Shown here piece after piece: positions 36,565 through 49,029 of a stretch of DNA of 64,000 nucleotides (within the stretch, counting starts at the first letter, position 1; every line of letters begins with the position of its first letter). The stretch spans positions 2,562 through 66,561 of the forward strand of contig JTDE01000278.1 in the NCBI GenBank assembly GCA_014338405.1, written 5' to 3'. The DNA comes from Paragonimus skrjabini miyazakii (Eukaryota; Platyhelminthes; Trematoda; Plagiorchiida; Troglotrematidae). A program made the translations under genes and the position numbers. The notes under the pieces are model-generated. The model was not told the origin of the DNA, ran no database searches, and saw only the letters and a program-made list of their open reading frames with translations.

Positions 36565-37530
36565 AAGTTGCAGCCGATTGTTTGCTGATTCATGGCTCCA
36601 AGGGTGTACCAAAACATAATTTTGGATGCAGTCTTGGCTGGCTTTGGATCAAAAGATAAGTCTCGAAGGCTGTCCTTAAATAAAATTTTAAATATATTGG
36701 CCTTGTCAATTGAACCACAACCCTTGCTCGTTTATCTAAAAGCCTTAATGCCTAGATTCACTTTTGTGAGGGAAAACTTTCTGATCCAGCGGGCTCTCGT
36801 TTATTTCATTTGCATTAATTCATTTTTACTTCTTCCACAAGCCACAAACACGAACTGCTATTTGGGTGTAAAACAACTTACGATATTTGTCCGTAATTCA
36901 CGTCCACTGATTGGCAATGATTCATTTTCTTGATGTGGTTTTCTTCCGACCATTTCGCTGGATTTTTATTCGCCTTTTCAATAAACCTTTTTACTGTTGT
37001 AGTTGTTGGTCTGTGGTGAATATTAACGCTTTATATAGAGAATCTTTTTGAAATCGACTTGTTTTAATTTGTAGGCCGCACCACTCATTCGATCAGTGTC
37101 AGTTGGTCAGCTCCGAGCCAAGCAAATAGTTCGATTTGATTAGCGAACGCGCACAAATTCGGTCATTATTTTTTGCCCAACTGAATACGAGTAAATAAGG
37201 TTGGTTTTACTTGACGTCGTGATACACGAACTAGTTGAGTCAGTATGGCGACGTGCTGAATGCGTATGTTGAGCGACCGATGAGTCTGAGTAGCTCGTTG
37301 GAATCATTACGTCACGAAGCTAATGAATCTGTCTGAAAAGCAATCCTTAGGCTGTTGGCTGCAGTAACAATCGGGAAAACGATGGACAGCTGGCGTGACA
37401 TATTCGGGTCTTATCCAAACCATACGCGCAGTATAACGTCAAACACAATCTATGGTTAAGCGTCAGAATGGTAATCTGATACTTATCAACAAAACAATAG
37501 AGTCGCGATCAACGGGGTTGAAGAAAATTA
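36565..37530. other. Spacer between two PLE copies
   Basis: A 113-codon frame at 36592-36933 has no recognisable motif. The last 100 bases may hold unrecognised RT sequence of copy D. Confidence 0.4.
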
Positions 37531-37531
37531 G

Positions 37532-38335
37532 GTGAGGTACCTTCCTAAGCTGTTATGTTTCTTCATCTCACGGAGAGAAATCGATCAGCTGATAACAGGT
37601 AGACGACGGACTGAAAGAATTCCGTTGCTGCAGATTTACAGATGTTATGTGGACGACACGCTCATGCTTACACAATCTTCACAAACAACAGATGACATGA
37701 TGAAGCAACTGAGCACTCGTCATGCTAGTTTAACGGTTACCTGTAAACCAGAGAAGGCTGAGTGCTTACCACTTCTGGATACTTTCATTAGTTACGGGGT
37801 TCGCTGAACAACAAATAGATCGAGTTATTCAAAGCCAACGTGGAATGAACAGTACACGTAATTTGCAAATCTCAAACTGATGAAGATAAAACGGGCATTA
37901 GCTGAAACATTGTTTTTGCGCGTGGTTAGCCAACAAATCTAGATTACTCAAAACTACGTTGTGGAACAACACATATTCAATAAGATAAAATAGTAGACAT
38001 AACCAATAACGGGTAATAGCTGATAGGAAAAGTTTCATATTCCAAGGGTGACCCTTTGTCGTTTCGAACTACATCAGGTATCATCACATGGAATAAATGC
38101 AGCTGAAATCATAGTCTTTGACAAGATGTGCCTGCCAGAATTATCTTCAGTCAAATGAAAGAGACCCACTGACTGCAACTCGTATTATATTTATCACTTC
38201 CTGGGCAGCTGCGACGACAGTTACACTGGCAAGACCGATGGGTGCTTGAACTCAAGGATAAAGAAAAATTGACTAGAATGCGGTCACAGCGCGATTACAC
38301 TCTGTTGTGACTTACTGAGTGTCCGCGAGGTAGAC
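37532..38335 (+). pseudogene. PLE RT and GIY-YIG remnant (copy D), YVDD intact
   Basis: Frame 37532-37807 has IYRCYVDDTLMLTQSSQTTD, the only copy in the window with the RT catalytic YVDD unchanged (residues 39-42), followed by CKPEKAECLPLLDTFI, which fits the PLE LPFLD block. Stops follow. Near 38180-38275 the sequence reads SCDDSYTGKTDGCLNSRIKKN, fitting the GIY-YIG core CxxxYIGKTxRxLxxRIxEH with Y-T in place of Y-I. No hammerhead motif was found after it. Confidence 0.75.
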
Positions 38336-38339
38336 CCGT

Positions 38340-38932
38340 TTGCAGGCTTTACTTGTCTTGGCAAGACAGTTCGTCCACAAAAATTTCCCTAGTTTTCATC
38401 TTGCTGGATTGGGTCGTGTAATGAAAAGCCGTCCATTAAAAGAAGATCCTTATTGTTTAATTTGCACGTTTCAACATCACTTATGTACTCGTTTTTATGA
38501 ACCGGAATTCCAATCCACAAACCATCGAAGTTTATATTCAAACTTCGTGTGCACTATTGACCGGTGCTGCGTGTCTAGCTTACGCTTTCTTTCGTGGATT
38601 TTTTGCTTGCCATTTCTCGTCTGTTGACCCGAGTTCGTTGGGTCATAAATCGTTCGGTCACCCGTGTTGTCGGCAGTTCGTGCACTTTGACGTTTGAACA
38701 TATCTTACAACCACCTAGAGATACTCCACTCATCGTCGGATTAATCGCGACTTCGAATTGGTCATCCATCTTAATGGCTGCACAGTTGACCTTTAGCTTC
38801 CTTACGCTCGCTTGCTGGCAATGTGAGGCCTGCTGTCCTACCGTGCAGTCGTACCTACCTGTTGATGCATGCACTTTGTTCGGTACACGTCCTGTTGGCT
38901 ACAATACATTGTTACTACTTAAATGTACCTGA
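38340..38932. other. Region open on both strands, unidentified
   Basis: Frames of 95-112 codons overlap on both strands (plus 38340-38627 and 38594-38932, minus 38575-38874). The minus frame contains GGCKICSNVKV and a basic C-terminus. Base composition is less AT-rich than its surroundings. I do not recognise the protein; a 5' fragment of a transposon is possible. Confidence 0.3.
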
Positions 38933-39200
38933 TTTCTTTATTCATAATACAATTGCGTAAGTCCTTTTTTCTCAGGTTTACATGAATTTCCACCTTCGTT
39001 TATCTTCAAACACATATTGGCCACAGACCATCAAATTCATTACGAATCAACATTCAGAGTTACACTGCTTTACAGGCTTACGGTACATTGTGTGCAAAGA
39101 AACAATTATACGTAAGCCATAGACTATGATGGACTCAATAATTCAGCACGGTGCCCTCCATTCTGAATTTCTGTTTTTAATGATTCACCCCACACAACAA

Positions 39201-39236
39201 TATATGTATGTATACATATATATGTATACATATATG
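39201..39236. repeat. TATG/TATACA microsatellite
   Basis: Alternating TATATG and TATACA units, largely self-complementary, about 36 bases. Confidence 0.9.
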
Positions 39237-39892
39237 ACTGAGTGGTTATTCCTGTTTGAAAATGAAAAGGCAATACATACTAACATCAATCATCGTCCGA
39301 CTTCTCACTGATATGCTCTAATGTGTAAGGAGAATCAATCATTTTAAGCATCGACAAGAGTTCAGCTGCGCGGTTATTTAACCTCAATTCCCTTTTGACT
39401 GTGTATGTATCACTGCATCCGTGAGTAGCCAGAAACACAATAAAACAGGTGTCATGGTTACTGAATTGCACGCAATGTTTATTACACCAATTTTCCGGTT
39501 AGATGGTAGCAGATATAAGTGAATCCGGATGTACGCTAACCGGTTTTACCCTCGACCTATATGCACAACAGCAGATATATCAACTGGTTTGAATTGCAAT
39601 TTTGCTTTAGGTACAATGGCCTATTATTTTCTTTACAATGATAGGAAGGAAGATTCCACAACATAGTGTTATCAGCACAGCCCATTTTCGTTTTGTCAAC
39701 GATAAACTAATGTCAGCCGTGTTGGACAGTATCAGATAGATGTACGTCAATGCACTTAGATTCCTAACAAGAAAAGACCCGCTTCAAAGCTCAGTCCGGT
39801 TCGTTGTGTATTTTGAGTTTAAACAGAAACGAAACGGATCATAACGAAATGCTAGCATGAAAATGACGGTTGGACTACAGTAATTCGAAAAA

Positions 39893-39930
39893 CGAAACAA
39901 CGTATGTTACAACTTGCCTCATCAGGTTGC
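39893..39930 (-). ncRNA. PLE hammerhead-like motif P5 (tentative)
   Basis: Minus strand: GCAAC, CTGATGA, GGCAAGTT, GTAA (for GAAA), CATACGTTG, TTTC, GTTTT. Helix I could form AAC with GTT. It has the same order and spacing as the motifs at 5761-5800 and 58142-58183, and a similar flank. The GAAA core is mutated, and no PLE coding sequence adjoins it. Confidence 0.35.
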
Positions 39931-39939
39931 TTTAAGCAA

Positions 39940-42900
39940 TTTTAATTATCCTTCATACACAGTTGGCAGCAACATATTGACATTCGCTTTGGTGACATGT
40001 TCCTCATAGTATGGATACACTATTCTAATAGTCGCTATTGACCTGTCATCTTGCTAACGTCAAGACCTGCTCTTTGGTTCCAGAATACGTGCATTATACT
40101 ACCCACAGACGAACTGCCGTTATACAACACTACCACGGACCTGAGTGATTGTTAAATTTTTATCTGAACTCAAAGGGACTTTCAACGTATCTATGACGCA
40201 CACTGTGTAAAAGTTTGCAACTTCCGTCAGAAGATTGAATCCTCTTAGCTGACAGTTGCTTCTGAATTTACTCGGGGTCTGTAAATAAATGGTGATAACT
40301 CTAAATCTTGGTTCACATCAATTACTGCACGTCTCCTACTTTGTACACTTTTCCAGGAGATACTGTACATCTTACGCAATAACTTTGAACATGAGCATGA
40401 TTCTGATTCGTTGAGGATGCTTAGTTCTGCTTAATTTTTTTTAAGCGTTAATTTACGTTGTGGTTCCCTTAAGTTTAACTATCCGTTTTGCAGGTTAAGT
40501 AACATTCTGGTTTAATTAATAGTCCGTCGTACACTTGTAGGCAACAGGTTAAGAACAATAGAGAACGAAACAAAACGGGTGACTGCACTTACACACCAAA
40601 ACCTAATTTAATATCGTATTCCTACGGAAAAGATACTCAGCTTTTTGATGGCGTATTCCACTAACTGGGAAAACATTAGAGGCCAATAATTTAGTAGGCT
40701 TGTATATCTTCCATTAATGTCAACCAGTGACCTCACCATATAATGAGTCACAGTCTGCCACTTTAGTAAACATGGACCATAGTGGTCTGTTATTTCTCAT
40801 CTTCTTCAGCATCGTTAGTATAATGCTTCCTGAGAGTTTTTGTTTCCACTTACAGAGGTAGACTATTTTCGTTTTCGTAATCCTACATAGGATGAACTTG
40901 TATCCACCCTTATAGTGAAATTCTTTGCCTTAAATTCTTAACAGGTTACTACTAGAGAGGTTATCCATGTATTGTTTCCGTGAGATAAGGGTTTTACCTT
41001 TGCGTTCATCCGATCGAATAACCAAATTTACCTGTTGTGCAACAAAGATCTTCACCTGCACTTTCCCCGGTCTCATTCCTTCTAGCATACACTGGATACC
41101 GTTATGAATGAAACCATAGGTGATGCAGTGGAAGCCACATATCGTGAGGTTTGTGTGCGGGCTATCACTGCTATAGGAAGCTAATCAAGAATCGGATGAC
41201 ACCACCGATCGGTTCCATATGAAGAACACTATAATCGGAGCTCACTTCTGATAGACCTCATCAACAGTGTATTATTTTGTGAGGACCAAGATCAGAATTT
41301 CGGCTTGTCGTGCATCTGGGATGAATACTGGACGGCCACCAACCAATCATTTGAATTTATTGTATCGTTCAACATTAGTACATTGTCCCTCAGATGTGTC
41401 TTATCATTTTCAGTTTTTATTGAATTTGTCTAACCCAGATAACATTCGGTAAAAACTGAACACTTTCTGACTACTTGATTCAGGGAGTTCAGTCGTTGAT
41501 ATGAGCACTACCTATAAATGACATCAAAATATTTTTATTCCATCGTATGCTCTTTCCGACTAGTCAAATGACTGGCGAAAAACTACGCCTGCAACTGAGA
41601 ACCATTTGAACCGTGAGAGCTCTCCCCTGCCATACCACCTCATTATACCGAAGTTTATTATTATTATTCAGTACGCACTAATAACCCAGTTGTCAGAGTT
41701 AACAAGTTTGTAATGCAGATCAACGTTTCATCGGTTACTTTGGCATAATTGTATTTCTCGTAGTGCCAGGGATATCTTTTAGGGAAGGTCTTCGTGATAT
41801 ACACTGCAAAGCAGAAAATAAACCTCTTGAAGCCGAATGGATTTGCAAGTCTCACTGTGAATAATCCGCGCACGTGCGATAACCATCATGGAACCACGAG
41901 ATAACACTGGGCATTGCACTGTAATGAACTTCTGAGACGACAATGGCTAACGGCACGACTTGGAAGATTGACAGCGAGAAGACCTTCGGATGCGAATGTG
42001 CTATTCCATCTAAGCGTCCACGCACGATCATTCGTGAGTGGTGTTCAGGTTACTTGATTACTCCAAAAGAGGATAAATTAAACATTGAGTTAATTTCAAC
42101 TGAAAATCTAGGCTGAACAAATATAAATGCCAGCCTTACCATACGGAATGTAAGTAAGGTGAAGCAGTGGTAAGCGCACTCCTCTCACAAGCATATGGAC
42201 TGAGGTAAAGCACCCGGCTTGGATTAACATACGTATTACCAAGGAGATCTGACAGAAAGCTTAACATGCACTCTAAAACGAAAAGCGTCTGTGTGACGGA
42301 TTCTCCTTGTAGCTGAAGGGTAGATTCATGAATGGAAAAAATCTACAAATTTTCTGAGAATTATTCAGGAATGTGAGCTACACAAGAACGTATAATTTCA
42401 GAGATGATGTCAAAAATGGAATCTAAAGATAATGTGTTAAAACCACCGACTGTCGGATGAATAAATAGCTGATTGGGTTGATCTCCCAAAAGATGGACGT
42501 TCTTCAGTTCACACCCACAACTTCTCATATCATCTAATCTCCCTAATACAAGCACCTCGTTAACAAGCTCACTTAAATGACCGTTCTGACATAATTTTTC
42601 TGTTCGACTGCAAATGCATTCGTTTAGATTCAGTCTTCAACTGGAACGTAGCGCAGTTCCCTCCGCTGTGCTGTTGGTTTTTGATCACTAGCTTTGTGTT
42701 AACCCATTGATTCTGCAGAGTGTGTGAATGATCCATTCAGTGTGAAGATACTTATGTGGAGGAACTTGGGAGATACCGAAGGGCACAGTTGTATTCATTT
42801 GCAACTTGGATGGGTTCATTACGAACAAGATTATTGTGAGTCCGAAGTTCCTTAATAAAGATTTTACCAAGCCAGCTTAAACGAGGAGTTCACTTGAACA

Positions 42901-43220
42901 GTTACTAAGAGTTTGTCACAATTTGAGTACTCACTACTCATAGTCTTGACGACCCATTTGACTACAAGTTTACATCATGTTGTCCTATACTTTCCGTAGT
43001 TTTATCAAGAGGACAAAAATATCCCAGTATCTGCGGTAGCCTCATTAGGTCAGTAAACGTCTACAGATTACGCATATTGATAGACCCTACTACCAACCCC
43101 TTCTGATAACAACCATTAAACTACAACCGGCGCGTCGGTCATCATAGTCAGTCATAAATCACAGAACGATCTGAACTTGTTAAAAGGCACTTCGATTACT
43201 GATTAATGGAGCAAAGTGGC
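39940..43220. other. No recognisable gene
   Basis: Spacer with short frames only. A tRNA-like stretch lies at 42155-42226 (listed separately). Confidence 0.45.
42155..42226 (+). repeat. tRNA-like (SINE head-like) stretch
   Basis: GGTGAAGCAGTGGTAAGCGC resembles a pol III A box. GAGGTAAAGCACCCGG lies where a B box would be, but fits poorly. No family body follows. Confidence 0.28.
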
Positions 43221-43224
43221 TAGT

Positions 43225-43415
43225 GAAAACTGAACACCATTCACAAGTGACCGCAACTGTCGCTTTCCTGCAGAGCTTCCAGTCCATCTGCCCGAACATG
43301 GATTTCTTTAATAGTGCATATCACATGTTATTGAACTGCGGTCTATATTCTCAAGAGAAACCCATGATGACGGCTGCATCACGATTCTTATATTGGGCGC
43401 AATCAAGTGATCATA
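43225..43415 (-). mobile_element. Hammerhead SINE, copy S7 (ribozyme missing)
   Basis: Plus-strand GAACACCATTCACAAGTGAC, CAACTGTCGC and CTTCCAGTCC match the tail and body of S4 (9651-9710). The sequence then goes from CCGAACATGG straight to TAGTGCATATCAC, the far side of the ribozyme, with only about 17 bases where about 46 are expected. The ribozyme has been deleted or replaced. The head beyond is weak (TTGAACTGCGG). Confidence 0.65.
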
Positions 43416-43419
43416 CTTA

Positions 43420-46400
43420 ACCGAACAAGGCTAGGTGAGAAATATGTCTGCACATGGAAGTTGTGGCGAAATGCGAGCGGTTCTAGTTTTCATCAGCCAA
43501 ACCTCTGACCATATACCGGAAATATCTATAGATTAGGATGGCACTTAATGATTTTGGTATACTCTAATAATGTAACCCGTTGTCCTTAGAGGGATGGACT
43601 TAGGTCATTTGTGGGTGATCACTATGGGGTCAATATAATCAATTGCTGATCACGGGAAGCTTACACTACTATTGAAGGTATTGCAATCAATGTCTTCCAG
43701 TACGTAATCAGATGACATTCGTTTATAATTGGAAACAACGTTCGTTTAGGTTGTCGCGAGACGGTGCTGTTTGGATGATTTCGGTTGTTTGAACTTTATG
43801 GGTGACCAATAATAATTCAATTAGGTCAGCTGAGTGATCGGTGTCCGTTGGGCGAGAAGCAATTGAGTTTGCTACCGTTTTCTTCATATCAGTTCTTAAC
43901 CAGACTAGAGGATGCTATCTTATACTTCCACACAACACTGCTTTCGTATATCATCTGTATCTTACGGTGTGAAAGGAAGTGAACCAGCGTAGGAAAATGC
44001 AATAAACCATAGCAAACAATTTGTTTTTTTCAGAACAGGGTACAGGTTGACAGGTAGCACAAAATGACTGAAGAGTGGTTGTTTGGAATGTTCGACGAAG
44101 TGTGTCATACTGCCAAGGAATGAATAATCCTGCTAGAGTAGAGACCGGTGAAGATGAAACAGCTTTTTGTTGTAGCCGTGGAACATTTACTGCTTTAGCT
44201 GTCATGTTTGTCGTAAAGAAACCTATACAGTGTATTTTGTTTGAGTGGTGCAACACTTAAAATCGACTGCAGTTTGTGCTCTAACTTGATTTATGGTATA
44301 CAAATAGCTTTAAGTGACCTTCGCACTGTTTGCTTAAGCACATATCATGAAAGTGAAAAGCGTGACGTGATTTGAATAGATGTGTGGGCCTGGTTAAACA
44401 AACGAAACAGCGGAAACCTGCGATAAACTATGGAAGATGGTAAAATATCGTCATTGTGGGCGCAGAATTAATGTCTGTCTCTTATGAATGATTTAAGCAA
44501 CTGGTTTTCACCCAGAGACAATCGGGCAGCACGTCCATTTAGGAACTCACAGTCACACAATTAATTTAAAACTCACATTAGCTACGGAATTGAATTGTAA
44601 CAGCAACCCTTTCAGGGCGATCGCTGGAATACGTACGGCAATATCTGTCATTTTAACAGGCTTGGAGACATTAGGCATGGTCTCAGATTAAGAAGTCACA
44701 CCTAGTAAAACCATGGGTTCCTCCCTGACCACTACATTCTTCAGAGTCCCATCAAGCTTGAATGAGTCGGTTAGACCATAAGTGCATGGTTGTTGATAGG
44801 TTGGCGCCAGGACCACTGCTAAATAATTTCCAACAGGATAGTATTTTGCCTTGTGCCTACGACATGCCAATCTTATTGATCGATCTTGTTTACTAAGATT
44901 TTGTAGCCTACGCAGGAGTGGGATCAAAATCTGACCATGCGATTATACCTTGCTCTACCAAAGGTTTTAGAGTCGGTTGTATTGTGTCATAATCTAGCCT
45001 ATGGATACTACATTCCTCTGTCGTACGTAAAACAGAATTTCACGTCATCTGGAAACAAAGACACGGCAGACGGCAAGGCTGAAAAAGTTGCTGGTCCATG
45101 TGTAGGTCATTGTTTGTGGGATGGCCGAACATTTGTGCAGGTATACTAATAAGATTTTAGGTGGAATTGTATGTTGCATACTTGAATTCTCGGACATATA
45201 TTCCAAATAACCATGCACAGTATAATCTGTGTCTTGGTTTTTGTCTAGACGGAAGACCAGGCAGCAAATTTTATGCGAAGGATCAATCAATGCATAGCCA
45301 ATCTTCGTGCATACTGTTAGTGTTTGCTAGCCACTAAACAGACGGGTGGTAGTTTAGTTTTATTGTGTTGTCTAACAAACTAGAAACCGCAAGAAGCTAC
45401 CTAGGTTCAACAGGAACGGACCCTCAGTGGTGAACCATAACGCACACATTGAAGAAGCGACAGGTTAAACACTACAATGTTGCATATCGCAAGTTGTGTC
45501 TAAAGCGTTAGTGTGTCGTGTGAAATAACACGCTCAGCAGCGTTCAGTCGCAAAACTTTGTAGTCTTTGGAATGTGCCAAAACTTCACCCTTACTCTAAT
45601 CGCAACAAATTTTGGGGATGAATTCATATGTACCTCGTAAAGCAACAAAGAATGTGTTAGTCTGCGAGTTGTCCATAAATGTGAGTCTTACCTGGGAATT
45701 TGGGATATTCATATTAACGATCAATACGGGCCCGAGAACGGTGAACGATAAGAGCAAACAAATAAGTTTTGTAGAATGGTTAACACCGCGACTAACACAG
45801 AACACAGTTCTATCTAGAATTGTTAAATGGAGTTGTTCATATAATCGAGTTCTTCGAGAAACCCTTCATTACATTGCTGTCTTTATTTACAATTTGCCTG
45901 AACCAAATGAATAAACTGAAGAAAATGTGACAGCCTATTAATCAAGCGTATGTCAAAAGGCGCGATAAACATGCATATGGATACGATCACTAAATTAGTG
46001 ACCGAAGTTGGTAGCTAATAAAGCCGATGAGCAGACGAGCTTGCGTGTCGACTCAAGCTGCAGTTAGAAACTCGTGTACGCATGCATTTAATGCATCTAA
46101 GATGCTTTACAGCGGTTGATCTCAACCTCTACAAATGACTTCCTAATAAAATGTATAGCAGATTCATATTATGTTGGTTCGCTACACTAAACTTTCCAGG
46201 TGATTTGCACCTATTATAAATTCGGTTTTCACTGTCTCAATTAAAATCTGTTCGCTTCAAGTAACGCGGGCGTGACCTTCCGGTTTTTAATTTCTCCTAC
46301 TGGTAGCATTCGTGAAAAACAGATGTGTACGTTGTTCACAGATTCCAGTCCACTACTTTTTGTTGTTAGCGGAACAGTTAAAGGTTGTGACCAGCGATAG

Positions 46401-47070
46401 TGTACAAATCGAACACACATTTTAAATAGCATAATCGCGATCAGATTTCTCATTTACAGCAAAATCACAGAGGAAAGTGACCGTTTTAAAACACATGAGT
46501 ACCTCAAGACGGCATTTCGACAAAGTATGGTTTTATAAGACACTGTCAGATATTATAATAAAGTGTATTTTACTTAAAATGCAGACCTACGGTATGCTCG
46601 AAAGTATTCACGAAATAAGTTACAAGGGAATGTGAACTCAGCGTCGGCCTTACACATAGCTAGTAAATGAAAGCCAGTGCTCTAACGAAAAATCCCTAGT
46701 CATTCTAACGTGAGTAGGGCGCTAAATAGTCAGGGTAGGTGAATGAACAAAGAGTGTGAAACTGGTTCATAAATTAAGATGGTATCTTTATTCATTTGGG
46801 TTGTACATGCCAATACTCATTACTGAAAAACTTAAACAGGTACCTAACGAACAAAACACATTAGGGAAAACATCCATCTAGGTTGTTCAAGCTTACCGGA
46901 GGCAACTATGTCTTCTATGACCAATGTGCCATTGACCCTAAATTGGGCATGTACGAAATATTGTATGCAATCATTCAACCACATTTAGTTGTGAGCAGTG
47001 CTCAGATTGTTTGACCTCCTCAAGAGGACACACAGTAAGTGTCCCGTTAACTCAAATCTATAAGCTGCGG
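43420..47070. other. No recognisable gene
   Basis: Spacer. Frames of 60-101 codons at 43951-44256, 44688-44927, 45045-45290 and 45612-45914 lack recognisable motifs. Confidence 0.45.
46618..46700 (-). repeat. tRNA-like (SINE head-like) stretch
   Basis: Minus strand: CGTTAGAGCACTGGCTTTC resembles a tRNA D-arm/A box, and GAGTTCACATTCCC, 30 bases on, resembles a B box. The acceptor stem does not pair, so it is not a functional tRNA. It may be the head of a tRNA-derived SINE such as an SMalpha relative. Confidence 0.35.
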
Positions 47071-47071
47071 G

Positions 47072-48315
47072 TTGAAATCACTTAAATTAGTAATATGTTG
47101 GGAGATATTTTTATTAGTGGTGCGCAGTAATAGCAGTAGTGATAACACATCCACCAACCACCGAGTGCAACTTCGTACGATGCTGGATGAAACTAGCAAA
47201 GCGCCTCTGAAGCAACACCACCGCCTACATCTTCCAAAACAATATCTGATCCCGAAGACGAATCACTCCCTAGTTTTGAGCCGGGTCTACCGAACCATGT
47301 TCAAAATTATGGACTGTACAATTCGCTAATACGTTCGGCATTGACTCCGCTTTCCCAAAGACATGCCACTCAGCTACACCCACATCTCAGTTTGGTTGGG
47401 CGGTCTTGGCATTCCAAGTTTATCCATCATCACTTCTATCCTTTGCATATCACGGATGGACAAACTGCTTTCCAGTCAATGCCCAGTTTTGAATAACGTG
47501 GTCAACAACCATTCGTTTGGCCTCACGACGAAAGACAACAACTTTCCAGAACGCGTTCATGGTGTGGCAGTGACAAACAAATGGAAGCTCATGCGGAGTG
47601 GATGGATAACTCTTATCATACGCTGGATGACCGTGGTCTTCAGGTAGTTTCTCACTCTGCGCTATATAACTGCTGGCTGCTATATCCAGAACGCATTTTT
47701 CTTATGATCTTTAATGTTGCCATCCAGCTCCGATGTGGTCTTCTGCGGACCAATGTCCTGAATACACTAGGTAGCCGAAGTGACCACTCGGGTTTATATC
47801 GTGAAAACTGCGTTCAACCGGAAAACCTGACTGATATTCTTCAATCGCGCCGAATCATCCACGATGTGCGTTGTGCTCAGCGCAACTGCGTGGCCAAGGA
47901 CCTAGCGAAAAGGCTACACACTCCAGGATACACAGTATTCGAGGAGTCACAAGTGCCAACGGCAAGCTCGTTCATCAAACCCGATAATATTACAGTTCGT
48001 AATGGCGCTGTTGTGGTGCTGGATGTCACTATAGTGGACGACTACCGAAGCCAGTGTAGCTGAATATACAAGGCTGTAAAGTACGGAACCGACTCCCATA
48101 ATACTGCCATTCAGTTAGCCCTCCATACCATGGGCTGTAATATGAACTGTATTTGCCATTTTTCTGTGGTCATCACTTTCCATGGGATCATGTATCCAGC
48201 TTCTTGCAGTGTTATTATTCACCCTGGACTGCCATCCTACGCCGTCTCTGATCTATGTCTATTGACTCTTCTTGGTTCCTTGAAAACCTATGGCATATTT
48301 GTGCAGGGAACCTGA
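47072..48315 (+). pseudogene. R2-clade LINE, C-terminal half (thumb, zinc knuckle, RLE endonuclease)
   Basis: PLKQHHRLHLPKQYLIPKTN then HSLVLSRVYRT and, 30 codons on, LGGLGIPSL match the thumb region of R2-type non-LTR elements. After a frameshift near 47570, YPERIFLMIFNVAIQLRCG then LLRT matches the R2 region before the zinc knuckle. The knuckle itself is damaged (YRENC...LTDILQS; expected CxxC...LxHILQxC). FIKPDNITVRNGAVVVLDVT then IVDD matches the restriction-like endonuclease PD...DVT core. One TGA stop (48061-48063) interrupts the frame, which goes on in phase as YKAVKYGTDSHNTAIQLALH to 48315. The RT core and the 5' half are absent. No 28S rDNA flanks it. Confidence 0.85.
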
Positions 48316-48319
48316 CGTT

Positions 48320-48725
48320 GATTATCGCCACTTTCTGGTGGTTGTTTCACTATGAATGACACTTCCCCGTCCCGATGCGTCAGTCTTGACTGTGGCAGCA
48401 CCCTTGTGTTCTGATAAGCTTTTGATCTGGAGAGACCATTTCATTTTATCCTTTCTCTTTGCTAACTCATCACAAGAGTACTTGTCATTCGAAGACAGCA
48501 TTGTTAACGTCTACTACTTTAGTGAAAGGACTTGTCAGTTGTTGTGTTGTTAACTATACAGCGTCCTACAATCAACAGACAGCTTACATTTAATCTCATT
48601 TCTTTCACATTTTTGTTGCTCAAATTTTGTTGCCACAATTCGCACTCTGATTGGATGAAACCGTGTAAATTGCTCATCAAAATAAACGGTGATAGTAGTG
48701 GATTTTAATTGTCGTGTCCCTGTCA
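48320..48725. other. Probable 3' end of the R2-like element, then spacer
   Basis: No coding feature after 48315. The 3' UTR of the element probably lies here, but its end cannot be placed without a second copy. Confidence 0.4.
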
Positions 48726-48729
48726 GGTA

Positions 48730-49027
48730 ATCAGAGCATTACGTACATGCAAATGTGGCGGAGGGTTTGCATAATGTATCTCGTCCTTGCCTAATATGAG
48801 TTCATTGGTACACCGGTCAACACGATTGCCTCACGAATGCGTGGCCAAAATTTGAGTCTCGGTCGTGGCAAAAGCATGCTATACTGACGAGCTCTAATCT
48901 GAGCAAAACTCGAGTATACCGCCTGCTTTCTAAGGGAATTGGTTAGTATGTCTATAGGAATGCGATAGCTGTGATCATTCATAGGTGAGGTTCGACTTAT
49001 AGTAACCAAAATCACCTACTGCTAGCC
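48730..49027 (+). mobile_element. Hammerhead SINE, copy S5 (full-length)
   Basis: Plus-strand copy with leader (GCAAATGTGGCGGAGG, like S3), tRNA-derived head (GGTACACCGGTCAACACGAT), B box AATTTGAGTCTCGG (48849-48862), ribozyme (48878-48922), body (GGTTAGTATGTCTATAGGAA, TGCGATAGCTGTGATCA) and tail ending CCAAAATCACCTACTGC. It shows the family exists in both orientations and at distant sites. Confidence 0.82.
48878..48922 (+). ncRNA. Hammerhead ribozyme with damaged second core
   Basis: CTGACGA (48884-48890) is intact. Helix II is GCTC with GAGC. The second core is AAAA instead of GAAA (G12 to A, the general-base position). Helix III is the palindrome CTCGAG. The cleavage triplet is GUA, which hammerheads can still cut. 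Helix I has two mismatches. Expected inactive because of G12. Confidence 0.75.
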
Positions 49028-49029
49028 GG

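Noticed and set aside
46618..46700. Functional tRNA gene
   Set aside because: A- and B-box-like blocks are present but the acceptor stem does not pair; kept only as a tRNA-like repeat.
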